A stretch of DNA of 64,000 bases from G963717155 sp963717155 (GTDB taxonomy: Bacteria > Actinomycetota > Thermoleophilia > Gaiellales > JALYLC01). The notes below the pieces were generated by a model. It was given only the letters and a program-made list of their open reading frames with translations. It did not search any database and was not told the DNA's origin. Positions 51,152 to 60,109 of the stretch are shown piece after piece (within the stretch, counting starts at the first letter, position 1; each line of letters opens with the position of its first letter). Location of the stretch: assembly GCA_963717155.1 (NCBI GenBank), contig OY970326.1, positions 2,294,001 through 2,358,000 of the forward strand, read 5' to 3'. Both the position numbers and the translations under genes were made by a program.

Positions 51152-51868
51152 CTACCCGGGCTTTCGCGCGACGACGAGCCTTCCTGTTAAGGCCCCGTAG
51201 AGCGCGCGGAACACGAGCGCGGAGAGCGGGCCGAAGATCGCTCCCCAGACGACCATCGCAGTGGCGGCGCGCACGCCCTCGGCGACCGGCGACAGCGCCA
51301 CGAAGATCCCGAGCCAGAGCAGGACTCCGAGCGCCGCGATCGTCGCCGACAGGCCGACGGAACGCCGGAACGACCCGAACGCCAGCGAGCACCCCTTGCG
51401 CAACGCGCCGAAGCCCATGGCATCACCGACGCCGGCCGCGACCGCCGCGAGTGCACACGGAGCGGCGATCAGCGGCAGCACGAGCAGCGAGGCGAAGCCG
51501 AGGGAGGCGACGACGACGCCGACGGGAACGGCGGCGAACGGCGCCGTCACGAGGATGGGGATGGCCCGGCGTCGCACGCGCCGACCGGCATCTGCAGCGA
51601 TCAGTCCCGCCAGGAGCATGTAGGCGAACGACGCACTCAGCGAGAGCACCGGCGCGAACACCGCGAAACGGGCGTGCTGCGATCGAGCGATCGCCACGGC
51701 GAGACCCGGGATCGCGCAGAGCGCGACCGCGGCCAGGCCGTACGTGACGAAGCCTCCTCCGTAGCGCGAGAACGCCGTCGCCAGGAGATCGGAGATCGAC
51801 GCATCGCTCGGCGGCGGCGTCTCGAGCGGCGGTGTCTCGACTGGCTGTGTCTCGGACGAGGAGGCCAC
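51152..51868 (-). CDS. Multi-pass membrane protein, hypothetical
   Basis: 238 residues from GTG. A Pro/Thr-rich cytoplasmic start (ETQPVETPPLETPPP) and about six transmembrane helices with a segment GALRKGCSLAFGSFRRSVGLSATIAALGVLLWLGIFV typical of DUF-type actinobacterial glycerophosphoryl-diester-like membrane domains. No catalytic motif. A strong terminator separates it from the Fn3-like gene upstream. Confidence 0.7.
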   Translation of the reverse strand: MASSSETQPVETPPLETPPPSDASISDLLATAFSRYGGGFVTYGLAAVALCAIPGLAVAIARSQHARFAVFAPVLSLSASFAYMLLAGLIAADAGRRVRRRAIPILVTAPFAAVPVGVVVASLGFASLLVLPLIAAPCALAAVAAGVGDAMGFGALRKGCSLAFGSFRRSVGLSATIAALGVLLWLGIFVALSPVAEGVRAATAMVVWGAIFGPLSALVFRALYGALTGRLVVARKPG

Positions 51869-51908
51869 GTGCGAGACAGCCTACTCGCGGGCCGGGCGCG
51901 GAACTGCG

Positions 51909-51950
51909 GTGCGGTCGGGCCCTGCCGTCACAGGCAGGGCCCGACCGCAC
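51909..51950 (-). terminator. Terminator of the Fn3-like protein gene
   Basis: GTGCGGTCGGGCCCTGCC and its exact complement form an 18-bp perfect stem around GTCACA, 6 nt after the stop at 51956. A very strong hairpin; no T run, as common in high-GC genomes. Confidence 0.8.
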
Positions 51951-51955
51951 GCGTG

Positions 51956-54823
51956 CTACGTGATCGTGTCGGTCAGCGTGGTGAGCTGGTAGCCCGACTT
52001 CGTCGCGCGGAAGATCAGCGCGCCCTTCGAGGTCGGCCGCACGAGCAGCCTGACCTGGCCCTTCTTGTTGGTGCGCTTGGCGCGTGGCACGGCGCCGGCT
52101 CCGGACACGCGCACCGTGACGTTCCTGAGCGCGACGCCCTTGACGTTCGTGACCGTGATCGTGACGATCTGCGACTTGCCTCTGGCCGGGGTCACGTCGC
52201 CGCCGATCTTCATGCCCTTGGCGAGCGTCACCTTGGACGTCGCCGACCAGTCGCCCTGGTTACCCTCGGCGTCGACCGCCGCGACGTGCCAGAACAGGCG
52301 ACCGCCGTTGACGTAGCCGTCCGAGGTCAGGCTCGGGGCGAAGCGCGCGGCGTCCTGCGTGACGTCATCGATGGTCGACGAGAAGTCGGGGTTCGCCGAC
52401 ACCTGCAGGTGGTACGTCTTCGCCCCCTGCTTCGGCTCCCACGAGAAGATGAGCCGTGTCTTGGTTGCCACGACGCGGCGGCCGAGAGGCTCGCCGAACG
52501 TCCGGGTGAAGGTCTGCGTCGCGGAGTACGGTCCGGGAAGGGTGCCGCCGCCGCCCTTTGCAAACTCGGCGCGCACCTTCCAGTGCCAGACACCGGGCCC
52601 GTCGAGCTTCGACCACGACGTCGAGGTCGCCTGGATGGCGTTCACGTCCTTCGACGTCCCGTTCGGGTAGTCGACGTGCACGTCGTAGGCGACGGCTCCC
52701 GGAATGGCCGACCACGACCAGATCGGGATGCCGTCGAGCGTCGCGGGATTGATCATGCCGGTCGGTGCCGACGCCACCGGGGCCGCGAGCGAGCGGGTGA
52801 AGACACCGGTCGCCCACGCGAGGCCGTTGTGCGAGATGTCGTTCGCGCGGATCCGGTAGTAGAGCGTCTGGCCGGCGGGGTACGACGTGGCGGCCGTGTA
52901 GGACGCGCTGTCGGTGTCGACGCTCTCGAGGATGTTCGAGTAGCTCGGGTCGGCGGACACCTGCAGGGTGTAGTACGCCGCGCCGATCTGGGGCTGCCAC
53001 TGGAACGACACGCCGGCGCCGCTCACGTTGGGAGCCTGGATCGTCGGAGGCGTCGACTGCTTGCTGAAGGTCTGCTTGTTCCCCTGGCCCGCGATGAGAC
53101 CCGGCTGGCCGAAGCCCGTGCCCGTGCCGTCGGAGAACTGGGTCGGGATGACCGCCCAGTACAGCTGCGAGCCCGCGGTCTCGTCGGCGTACGTGACGGC
53201 GCCCCCTCCGTGGCGCGGTACGTATGCCGTCCCGTTCGTGAACGCGTAGTCCAGGATGTTCGTGAAGTTCGGATCCCTCGAGACGACGATGTAGTAGCCC
53301 GCCGCACCGGTCACGGGCTTCCACACGAACACCGTGGGCGTCTGCGACTCGACCGTGTTGACCGGCGCGATGTAGGAGCTGGGGCAGAGCCATCCGCTGC
53401 AGGGCGCGGTCGGAGTCGGCGCTGCGGTCGAGTACGTGAAGAGCGGCGAGGTGTAGTTGTTGGCGAGCGTCCAGTCGCCGAAGACCGGGTTGCCGCCCGC
53501 GTCCGTGTCGATGGCGCGCACCTGCACGCAGTAGCCCTGGCCGTTCAGCAGGAGATTCGAATCGGTGCTCGCACCTCCGGCGTTGCCGATCGCGGGTGAC
53601 TGGCCTGCCAGGCTGCCCTGCGGGGCCCAGGCGGGAACCGCGGTCGTGAAGACGCCGTAGTGGTTCGAGCTGTTGCAGCTACCCGACTGGAACGGGTCGA
53701 TCTCGACCTGGTACTCGGACGCCCCCATGACCGGATCCCACATGATCACGGGCGTCCTCGACGAGTCGCTGCCGACGTCTGTCATGTCGCGCATGTGGAT
53801 GTTCTTGACGGACGGCGCGACGAGCGGGGGCACGTTGTCGAACGTCTTCGTGAACGGCGCACCGACGGTCCACGGACCCGGGTGGTTCGCCGCGTCGTAC
53901 GGCCTCACGCGCCAGAAGTAGGTGTTGTCCGGGAACAGCGCCGTCGGCGACAGCGATGTCGCCGTCGTCGTGCCGTTGCAGCAGATCTTCGAGCCGGGCG
54001 CGAAGTCGGCCGAGCCGGAGATCTCGAGCTCGTACGCCGATGCGCCGAGCACGGTTCCCCACGAGAAGAGCGGGTCCATCAGCTCGGGATCGGTCGCGAG
54101 ATCCGTGACCACGGGCGAGCCGGCAGAGGCGTTCCAGTGCACCACGACCGAGCGGGTCGCGGACGCGAGACCCTTGTGGCCCTCGGCGTCGAGCGGCGTG
54201 ACGCTCCAGTAGTAGGTGCCGTCGGGGATCGACCCGTCGAGCGTGAAGCTCGTCCCGTCGACGATCGCCGGATTACCGCCCGACGTGACGACCGTGGTCA
54301 GCAGCGGGTCGGTCGCAACCGTCACGGCGTACTGCGCCGCTCCGGGCATTGCAGCCCAGCTCAGCACGAGCGCGTCGCCCGGGTTGGCGGCAGGCGTCGT
54401 GAACGCCGTTCCGTCCACGGGGCCCGTGAGGTTCGTGACGGGCGCCCACTTCAGCACGACCGTGCGGCCCTTCGTCCAGGCCGAGGTGGCACTGGTCGCG
54501 GTCACGCTGCGGATGCGCCACCAGTAGGTGCCGTTGATCAGCGAGCTGGGGAGCGTGACGGCGGTGTTCTTCGTGGACTGCTTGCTGCCCGGAACGCCGA
54601 CGGTGGAGTTGAAGCCCTTGTCGGCGGCGAGCTGGAACTCGTAGTGGTCGGCGCCCTTCGTCGGGTTCCACGTGAAGACGGGCATTCGATCGACCTTGAC
54701 GCCGGCTGCGGGCTGGAGCCCGCCTGGCGCCTTCGGGCGTGCACTTGCGGTCGGGGTCAAGACCAGCACGGCGCCCAGGGCGACGGCCACGATGAGCGGC
54801 CATGCGCCGCGAGGAGTCCACAT
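51956..54823 (-). CDS. Secreted protein with eight Fn3-like repeats
   Basis: 955 residues with an N-terminal signal peptide (about 8-28, ending TASARP). I count eight repeats with a fibronectin-III-like start of the form P-x-F-x-W-x-P-x-x-G-A-x-x-Y-x-x-x-x-[AS], e.g. PVFTWNPTKGADHYEFQLAAD and LIFSWEPKQGAKTYHLQVSA. The last about 90 residues are a CARDB/Ig-like sandwich (SQIVTITVTNVKGVALRNVTV). No LPXTG sorting signal or catalytic domain. Likely a surface or matrix protein. A sigma-28-type promoter lies right before the ATG, with no ribosome site, so a leaderless mRNA made with the flagella is likely. Confidence 0.8.
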   Translation of the reverse strand: MWTPRGAWPLIVAVALGAVLVLTPTASARPKAPGGLQPAAGVKVDRMPVFTWNPTKGADHYEFQLAADKGFNSTVGVPGSKQSTKNTAVTLPSSLINGTYWWRIRSVTATSATSAWTKGRTVVLKWAPVTNLTGPVDGTAFTTPAANPGDALVLSWAAMPGAAQYAVTVATDPLLTTVVTSGGNPAIVDGTSFTLDGSIPDGTYYWSVTPLDAEGHKGLASATRSVVVHWNASAGSPVVTDLATDPELMDPLFSWGTVLGASAYELEISGSADFAPGSKICCNGTTTATSLSPTALFPDNTYFWRVRPYDAANHPGPWTVGAPFTKTFDNVPPLVAPSVKNIHMRDMTDVGSDSSRTPVIMWDPVMGASEYQVEIDPFQSGSCNSSNHYGVFTTAVPAWAPQGSLAGQSPAIGNAGGASTDSNLLLNGQGYCVQVRAIDTDAGGNPVFGDWTLANNYTSPLFTYSTAAPTPTAPCSGWLCPSSYIAPVNTVESQTPTVFVWKPVTGAAGYYIVVSRDPNFTNILDYAFTNGTAYVPRHGGGAVTYADETAGSQLYWAVIPTQFSDGTGTGFGQPGLIAGQGNKQTFSKQSTPPTIQAPNVSGAGVSFQWQPQIGAAYYTLQVSADPSYSNILESVDTDSASYTAATSYPAGQTLYYRIRANDISHNGLAWATGVFTRSLAAPVASAPTGMINPATLDGIPIWSWSAIPGAVAYDVHVDYPNGTSKDVNAIQATSTSWSKLDGPGVWHWKVRAEFAKGGGGTLPGPYSATQTFTRTFGEPLGRRVVATKTRLIFSWEPKQGAKTYHLQVSANPDFSSTIDDVTQDAARFAPSLTSDGYVNGGRLFWHVAAVDAEGNQGDWSATSKVTLAKGMKIGGDVTPARGKSQIVTITVTNVKGVALRNVTVRVSGAGAVPRAKRTNKKGQVRLLVRPTSKGALIFRATKSGYQLTTLTDTIT

Positions 54824-54831
54824 GATCTAGC

Positions 54832-54859
54832 GGATCGGCCTCGCGGCGCAGGGCCTTTA
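54832..54859 (-). promoter_or_regulatory. Sigma-28-type, leaderless promoter of the Fn3-like gene
   Basis: On the minus strand GCTAAA, 16 bases, GCCGATCC, then 8 nt to the ATG. The GCTAAA box is shared with flagellin 1 and 3 promoters. No Shine-Dalgarno precedes the start. Confidence 0.55.
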
Positions 54860-54873
54860 GCCCTATTTGGGGG

Positions 54874-57483
54874 TTAGACCGGCGACACAGCCACCGGCTC
54901 AGCGTGCTCCACGCGGATGGCGAGCTCGCCGTCGAGCGCGTCGACGACCACCGAGTCGCCATCGCGCGCGTCGCCCTCGAGCAGACGCAGCGCGAGCGGG
55001 TTCTCGACCAGGCGCTGGATCGCGCGCTTGAGCGGCCGGGCGCCGAACGCCGGGTCGTAGCCCACCTCGGCGAGCGCGTCGCGGGCGGCGTCGGTCACCT
55101 CGAGCGAGATCCTGCGGGAGGCGAGCCTCGTGCCGACACGGGTCAGCTGCAGGTCGACGATCTGACGCAGCTCGTCGCGTCCGAGGCGATGGAAGACCAC
55201 GGTCTCGTCGATCCGGTTCAGGAACTCGGGACGGAAGGTCGCGCGCAGCGCCGTCTCGACGCGGTCGCGCACCTCGGCCGCGTCGCTCGCGGCGAGGATG
55301 GCGTCGGAGCCGACGTTCGACGTCATGATCATGACGACGTTGCGGAAGTCGACGGTGCGGCCCTGACCGTCCGTGAGGCGCCCGTCGTCGAGCACCTGCA
55401 GCAGGACGTTGAACACGTCTGCGTGCGCCTTCTCGACCTCGTCCAGCAGCACCACCGAGTACGGCCGGCGGCGCACCGCCTCCGTCAGCTGCCCACCGCC
55501 CTCGAAGCCGACGTAGCCGGGCGGCGCTCCGATCAGGCGCGACACGTTGTGGCGCTCGCCGTACTCCGACATGTCGATGCGCACCATCGCCCGCTCGTCG
55601 TCGAACATGAGCTTCGCGAGCGAGCGTGCGAGCTCGGTCTTGCCGACGCCCGTCGGGCCGAGGAACAGGAAGCTGCCGATCGGCCGGTCGGGATCCGACA
55701 GCCCCGAGCGCGAGCGCCTGATGGCGTCCGAGACCGCGCCGACTGCCTCGTCCTGTCCGATCACGCTCTCGTGCAGGCGCTGCTCGAGGAACACGAGCTT
55801 CTCGAGCTCGCCCTCCAGGAGCTGCGTGACCGGAATCCCGGTCCAGCTGCCGACGACCTCGGCGATGTCCTCGGCGTCGACCTCCTCCTTGAGCATCCGG
55901 ACGTCGTGCTGCAGGACGGCGAGACCGTTCTCCTCCGCCTCGAGCTCCTTCTGCAGCGACGGGAGGTCACCGTAGGTCAGCTCGGCGGCACGCTGCAGGT
56001 CGCCGTCACGCTGTGCGCGCTCCGCCGCTGCCCGCGTCTCCTCGACCGCCTGCTTGAGCCGCTGGATCGCCTGGATCCGGCGCTTCTCCTCGTTCCAGTG
56101 CGCCGACAGGCCGTCGATCTCCGCTCGCAGGGCGGCGAGCTCGTCGGCCAGCGCGCTGCGCCGCTCGGCGGAAGCCGCGTCTGTCTCGCGCGCGAGCGCG
56201 GCGTCCTCGATCTCGAGGCCCTGCGCACGGCGGATCAGCACGTCGAGCTCGTGAGGCATCGAGTCGATCTCGATGCGCAGCCGGCTGGCGGCCTCGTCCA
56301 TCAGATCGATCGCCTTGTCGGGCAGGAAGCGATCCGCGATGTACCGGTGGGAGAGCGTCGCAGCCGCGATCAGCGCCGCATCCTGGATACGCACGCCGTG
56401 GTGGACCTCGTAGCGCTCCTTGAGGCCGCGCAGGATCGCGACCGTGTCGGCGACGGACGGCTCGCCGACGTACACCGGCTGGAAGCGCCGCTCGAGTGCG
56501 GCGTCCTTCTCGATGCCGGTCCTGTACTCGTCGAGCGTGGTCGCGCCGACCGCGCGCAGCTCGCCGCGGGCGAGCATCGGCTTCAGGAGGTTGGCGGCGT
56601 CGACGGCGCCCTCGGCCTTGCCGGCCCCGACGATCGTGTGCAGCTCGTCGATGAACAGGATCACCTGGCCGTCTGCCGCTGCGATGTCGCCGAGCACGGC
56701 CTTGAGGCGCTCCTCGAACTCGCCGCGGTACTTGGCGCCCGCGAGCAGCGAGCCGAGGTCGAGCGCCCACACCCGCTTGCCCTTGAGGCCTTCCGGGATG
56801 TCGCCGGCCACGATCCGCTGGGCAAGGCCCTCGACGATCGCCGTCTTCCCCACGCCGGGCTCGCCGATCAGCACGGGGTTGTTCTTGGTGCGCCGCGAGA
56901 GCACCTGGATCACACGGCGCACCTCGTCGTCGCGTCCGATCACCGGATCGAGCTTGCCGCTCTCCGCGAGCGTCGTCAGGTCGCGCCCGTACTTGGCGAG
57001 CGCGCCGTAGCGCTCCTCGGCGTCGGCGGACGAGGCGGTCTGGCCGCCGCGCAGGTCGCGCAGCGCGCGCAGCAGCGAGGGCTTGTCGACACCGACCTGG
57101 GCGAGCGCATCGCGCACGGCGCCAGGGGTCTCGACGAGCCCGAGCAGCAGGTGCTCCGTGGCAGTGAAGCTGTCTCCGAGCGAGCGGGCCTCGGTGATCG
57201 CCCGCTCGAGCACGCTGCGCAGACCGAGTGACGCGACGGGTGCGTTGACCGACGACCCGCGAACGCTGGGCAGCTTCGCGAGCGCCTCCTCGCTGGAGCG
57301 CCGCACGCGGGCCGTGTCGGCCTCGCACGCGCGCAGGAGCACGTCGGCGACCGAGTCTCGCTCGTCCGTCAGGGCGAGCAGCAGGTGATGCGACGTGGTC
57401 TCCGGATTGCCTGCCTCGCGGGCGCGCTCCTGGGCGCGGGCGATGGCTTCCTGGGCCTTGACTGTGAAGGTGCTGAAATCCAT
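54874..57483 (-). CDS. clpB: ClpB disaggregase
   Basis: 869 residues. N-terminal Clp_N repeats (1-145), first AAA domain with GEPGVGKT and DELHTIVGAG, a middle coiled-coil region (about 400-520, required for disaggregation and typical of ClpB), second AAA domain with GPTGVGKTELA and the pore loop YVGFEGGG, and a C-terminal D2-small domain. With DnaK it rescues aggregated proteins. The start is the ATG at 57483 (MDFSTFTVKAQEA); 29 nt upstream lies hspR. Member of the dnaK operon. Confidence 0.96.
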   Translation of the reverse strand: MDFSTFTVKAQEAIARAQERAREAGNPETTSHHLLLALTDERDSVADVLLRACEADTARVRRSSEEALAKLPSVRGSSVNAPVASLGLRSVLERAITEARSLGDSFTATEHLLLGLVETPGAVRDALAQVGVDKPSLLRALRDLRGGQTASSADAEERYGALAKYGRDLTTLAESGKLDPVIGRDDEVRRVIQVLSRRTKNNPVLIGEPGVGKTAIVEGLAQRIVAGDIPEGLKGKRVWALDLGSLLAGAKYRGEFEERLKAVLGDIAAADGQVILFIDELHTIVGAGKAEGAVDAANLLKPMLARGELRAVGATTLDEYRTGIEKDAALERRFQPVYVGEPSVADTVAILRGLKERYEVHHGVRIQDAALIAAATLSHRYIADRFLPDKAIDLMDEAASRLRIEIDSMPHELDVLIRRAQGLEIEDAALARETDAASAERRSALADELAALRAEIDGLSAHWNEEKRRIQAIQRLKQAVEETRAAAERAQRDGDLQRAAELTYGDLPSLQKELEAEENGLAVLQHDVRMLKEEVDAEDIAEVVGSWTGIPVTQLLEGELEKLVFLEQRLHESVIGQDEAVGAVSDAIRRSRSGLSDPDRPIGSFLFLGPTGVGKTELARSLAKLMFDDERAMVRIDMSEYGERHNVSRLIGAPPGYVGFEGGGQLTEAVRRRPYSVVLLDEVEKAHADVFNVLLQVLDDGRLTDGQGRTVDFRNVVMIMTSNVGSDAILAASDAAEVRDRVETALRATFRPEFLNRIDETVVFHRLGRDELRQIVDLQLTRVGTRLASRRISLEVTDAARDALAEVGYDPAFGARPLKRAIQRLVENPLALRLLEGDARDGDSVVVDALDGELAIRVEHAEPVAVSPV

Positions 57484-57512
57484 GTGTTCGACGTCTCCCG
57501 ACGTGGATGTGG

Positions 57513-57911
57513 TCAGTTTCTCCGCTGGCGCTCGAGCGCCTGCGACGGTGGCTCCCAGACGACGACCTCGCGCCTGAACGACGCGCGGACGGCGGCGACG
57601 TCGCGCTGATGGCGCGCCTCGGCGCGGTCGAGCTCGCGCTCGAGCCGCTCGACGCGCGCGGCGAGCGTCGTCACCGTGTCCTCGAGCTGGAGGACGTGCT
57701 CGACCCCGACGAGGCTCAGTCCCAGCTCGCCCGTGAGCCGCTGGATCCCCCCGAGCCGCGTGAGGTCGTTGTCCGAGTAGAGCCGCGTGCCGCCCGGCGT
57801 GCGCTGCGGGCGTACGAGGCCGCGCGCCTCGTACAGCCGCAACGTCTGCGGGTGCATGCCCACGAGCGCCGCCGCGACTCCGATCATGTACTTGGGGGTG
57901 TTCTCGCTCAT
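57513..57911 (-). CDS. hspR: HspR heat-shock repressor (MerR family)
   Basis: 132 residues. A MerR winged helix (YMIGVAAALVGMHPQTLRLYEARGLVRPQRTPGGTRLYSDND, 8-52) and a C-terminal coiled coil (about 85-125). HspR, helped by DnaK, represses the dnaK operon through HAIR sites. Its ATG overlaps the dnaJ stop by 4 nt, the standard dnaJ-hspR pair. The operon promoter at 62052-62081 contains a degenerate HAIR. Confidence 0.95.
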   Translation of the reverse strand: MSENTPKYMIGVAAALVGMHPQTLRLYEARGLVRPQRTPGGTRLYSDNDLTRLGGIQRLTGELGLSLVGVEHVLQLEDTVTTLAARVERLERELDRAEARHQRDVAAVRASFRREVVVWEPPSQALERQRRN

Positions 57912-59020
57912 GCGACGTCCGCCGTCGCCACGCCTGCCTTACGGAGCAGTTCCTCACGTGGGTTCGGACCGCTCAGTGCCGCGAGCCGGTCGAGAGCGTC
58001 GCGCTGCGCCTTCGTGAGCTTCTTCGGAACGACGATGCGCACGCGTGCGAGCAGGTTGCCGCGCCGCTCGGAATCACCGGCGACCGGCGCGCCGCGTCCC
58101 TTGACGCGGAGCAGGACGCCGTCGTTCGTCCCGGCGGCGACCTTGAGCCGCACCGAGTCGCCGTCGGGCGTCGGAACCTCGATCGTCGCTCCCGCAGCGG
58201 CCTCGACGAACAGCACCGGCACGTCGATGATCACGTCGTCTCCCCGACGCGTGAAGATCTCCGATGGCTCGACCGACACCTGCACGAACAGGTCGCCCGA
58301 GGGCCCGCCATGGCGACCGGCCTCGCCCTTGCCGGGGAGGCGGATGCGCTGACCGTCCTTGACCCCGGCCGGGATCCGGACGACGTAGCGCTTCGTCTGG
58401 CGCACGCGACCCTCGCCACGACAGGTCTCGCACGGGTGCTCGATGATCGTGCCCGCACCGCCGCAGCGATCACATGGCGCGGACAGCGAGAAGAAGCCCT
58501 GGCTGTGCGCCTTGACGCCGCGTCCACGGCACTCCGGGCAGATCGTCGGAGTCGTCCCCGGCTTCGCGCCGGTGGCGTTGCACACGGTGCAGGGGCCGAG
58601 GCGGTCGAGGGGAATCGTCAGGCGCGCACCGGCCAGCGAGTCGGCGAACGTCACGGTCACGCCGACCTGCAGGTCGTTGCCGCGCTCGGCAGCGGCCCGG
58701 GGGCCCTCAGCTCCGCGGCGACCGCGGAAGATGCCGCCGAGCAGGTCGGAGAGATCGATGCCGCCGGCGTCGCGGAAGCCCGCCGCATCGAACTGCGGGC
58801 CGCCTGCCGGACGGTCGCCGACCGCGTCGTACTGGCGGCGCTTGTCGGTGTCCGACAGCGTCTCGTAGGCCTCGGAGATCCGCTTGAAGCGGTCCTCGGC
58901 CTTGCTGTCGCCGGGGTTGCGATCGGGGTGGAACTCGCGCGCGAGCTTGCGGTAGGCCTTCTTGATGTCGGCCTGACTCGCGTTGCGCGGCACGCCGAGC
59001 TCGGCGTAGAGGTTCGCCAT
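57908..59020 (-). CDS. dnaJ: DnaJ co-chaperone
   Basis: 370 residues. J domain with HPD (REFHPDRNPG), a G/F-like linker (GGPQFDAAGFRDAGGIDLSDLLGGIF), four CxxCxGxG-type zinc repeats (CTVCNATG, CPECRGRG, CDRCGGAG, CETCRGEG), then the C-terminal peptide-binding domain. It stimulates DnaK. The ATG directly follows the stop of the PH-domain gene. Confidence 0.97.
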   Translation of the reverse strand: MANLYAELGVPRNASQADIKKAYRKLAREFHPDRNPGDSKAEDRFKRISEAYETLSDTDKRRQYDAVGDRPAGGPQFDAAGFRDAGGIDLSDLLGGIFRGRRGAEGPRAAAERGNDLQVGVTVTFADSLAGARLTIPLDRLGPCTVCNATGAKPGTTPTICPECRGRGVKAHSQGFFSLSAPCDRCGGAGTIIEHPCETCRGEGRVRQTKRYVVRIPAGVKDGQRIRLPGKGEAGRHGGPSGDLFVQVSVEPSEIFTRRGDDVIIDVPVLFVEAAAGATIEVPTPDGDSVRLKVAAGTNDGVLLRVKGRGAPVAGDSERRGNLLARVRIVVPKKLTKAQRDALDRLAALSGPNPREELLRKAGVATADVA

Positions 59021-59503
59021 CTACGCCACGTCTCCCGCGAGTGCCCGGATGAGGCCGTCCGGATCGGCCGGGCTCACGAGCACGCCCGAGCCGCCCCCGC
59101 GCACGAGCACGGCGGAACGCCGCGCCGTGAGCGCTGCGAGGACGCGACCGCCGTCGGCGATCCGGAACAGCCCGAGGTACCCGAACAGCCCGCCCGAGCC
59201 GACGAGCCGCGCGCCGACGAGCGCCGACTGCGAGACGCGCTCGGCCGACAGCGGACCCGGGATCCGGCGCCCGCGGACAGCCCTGCGGACCTCGAGCCCA
59301 CGCTCGTCGAGCACGAACGCCGTCGGCCGGAAGGCGAGGCACGCCATCCCGAGCACCACGAGCGCCACGAACGCAGCCAGCGGGAGCGCCCGTCGCCCGT
59401 CCGGGGCGACGATCGCGATCGCCGCGACCGTTGCCGCGGCGAGCAGATACGACGTCGTCATCGCGCGTGCTACGAGATCAAGGCGAGCCGGAGGGAACCG
59501 CAC
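59021..59503 (-). CDS. PH-like membrane protein inserted in the dnaK operon
   Basis: 160 residues from GTG, with a GAGGA ribosome site. Two transmembrane helices at the N-terminus (about 15-60) precede a compact domain resembling bacterial PH (bPH2/YdbT-type): AFVLDERGLEVRRAVRGRRIPG, FRIADGGRVLAALTARRSAVLV. It lies between grpE and dnaJ with no gap to dnaJ, a place where actinomycetes normally have nothing. It is thus co-induced by heat and may connect membrane state with the chaperone system; that is inference. Confidence 0.75.
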   Translation of the reverse strand: MRFPPARLDLVARAMTTSYLLAAATVAAIAIVAPDGRRALPLAAFVALVVLGMACLAFRPTAFVLDERGLEVRRAVRGRRIPGPLSAERVSQSALVGARLVGSGGLFGYLGLFRIADGGRVLAALTARRSAVLVRGGGSGVLVSPADPDGLIRALAGDVA

Positions 59504-59509
59504 CGGTCC

Positions 59510-60106
59510 TCACACTCCCTCTGCCGGAGCGGCGGCGATCACGACTCGCGCCGGCCGGATGACCCGATCGCCGAGCCGGAACCCGCGCTGGTGCACCTGC
59601 AGGACGACGCCCTCGTCGACCGTAGGATCGGGCTGTGCGAGCAGCGCCTCGTGCTCGGCGGGGTCGAACGGGTACCCGTACGGATCGATCGTCGTGGCAC
59701 CCGCCCGCTCGAGGGCAGCGAGCAGCGCACGATGCACGTACGCGACTCCCTCGCGGACCTTGTCGGCCTCGTGGTTGTCGAACGCGTCGACGGCCAGCTC
59801 GAGCGCGTCGAACACGGGTAGCAGGTCGAGCACGAGCCGCTCGTTGGCCGCAAGGGCCTGCTGCTCGCGCTCGCGGACCTGCCGCTTGCGGAAGTTGTCG
59901 AAGTCGGCGGCGACGCGCTGGAGAAGCTCCTTGTGCGCATCGCGCTCGGCCGAGACGCGCTCGAGCTCCTCCCTCGTTGCGACAAGTGCCGCATCGAGCT
60001 CGGCGAGCCGCGCCTCGGCCTCCACCGCCCGCTCCTCGGCCTGGGCGGCCGTGGGGCGAGCGATGGGGCGTGCCGATGCGGAAGCGGGACGCTTGGCAGT
60101 CGGCAT
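59510..60106 (-). CDS. grpE: GrpE nucleotide exchange factor
   Basis: 198 residues. A long N-terminal coiled coil (about 20-85, AERDAHKELLQRVAADFDNFRKRQVREREQ) then a four-helix bundle and beta-wing (AEHEALLAQPDPTVDEGVVLQVHQRGFRLGDRVIRPARVVIA). It releases ADP from DnaK. It follows dnaK by 3 nt and has the usual dnaK-grpE arrangement. Confidence 0.96.
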   Translation of the reverse strand: MPTAKRPASASARPIARPTAAQAEERAVEAEARLAELDAALVATREELERVSAERDAHKELLQRVAADFDNFRKRQVREREQQALAANERLVLDLLPVFDALELAVDAFDNHEADKVREGVAYVHRALLAALERAGATTIDPYGYPFDPAEHEALLAQPDPTVDEGVVLQVHQRGFRLGDRVIRPARVVIAAAPAEGV

Positions 60107-60109
60107 CGT

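Noticed and set aside
54851..54873. AGGGC-CTTTA-GCCCT as a terminator after clpB
   Set aside because: It is only a 5-bp stem with no T run on the clpB side, and it overlaps the GCTAAA promoter box of the Fn3-like gene, which explains it better.
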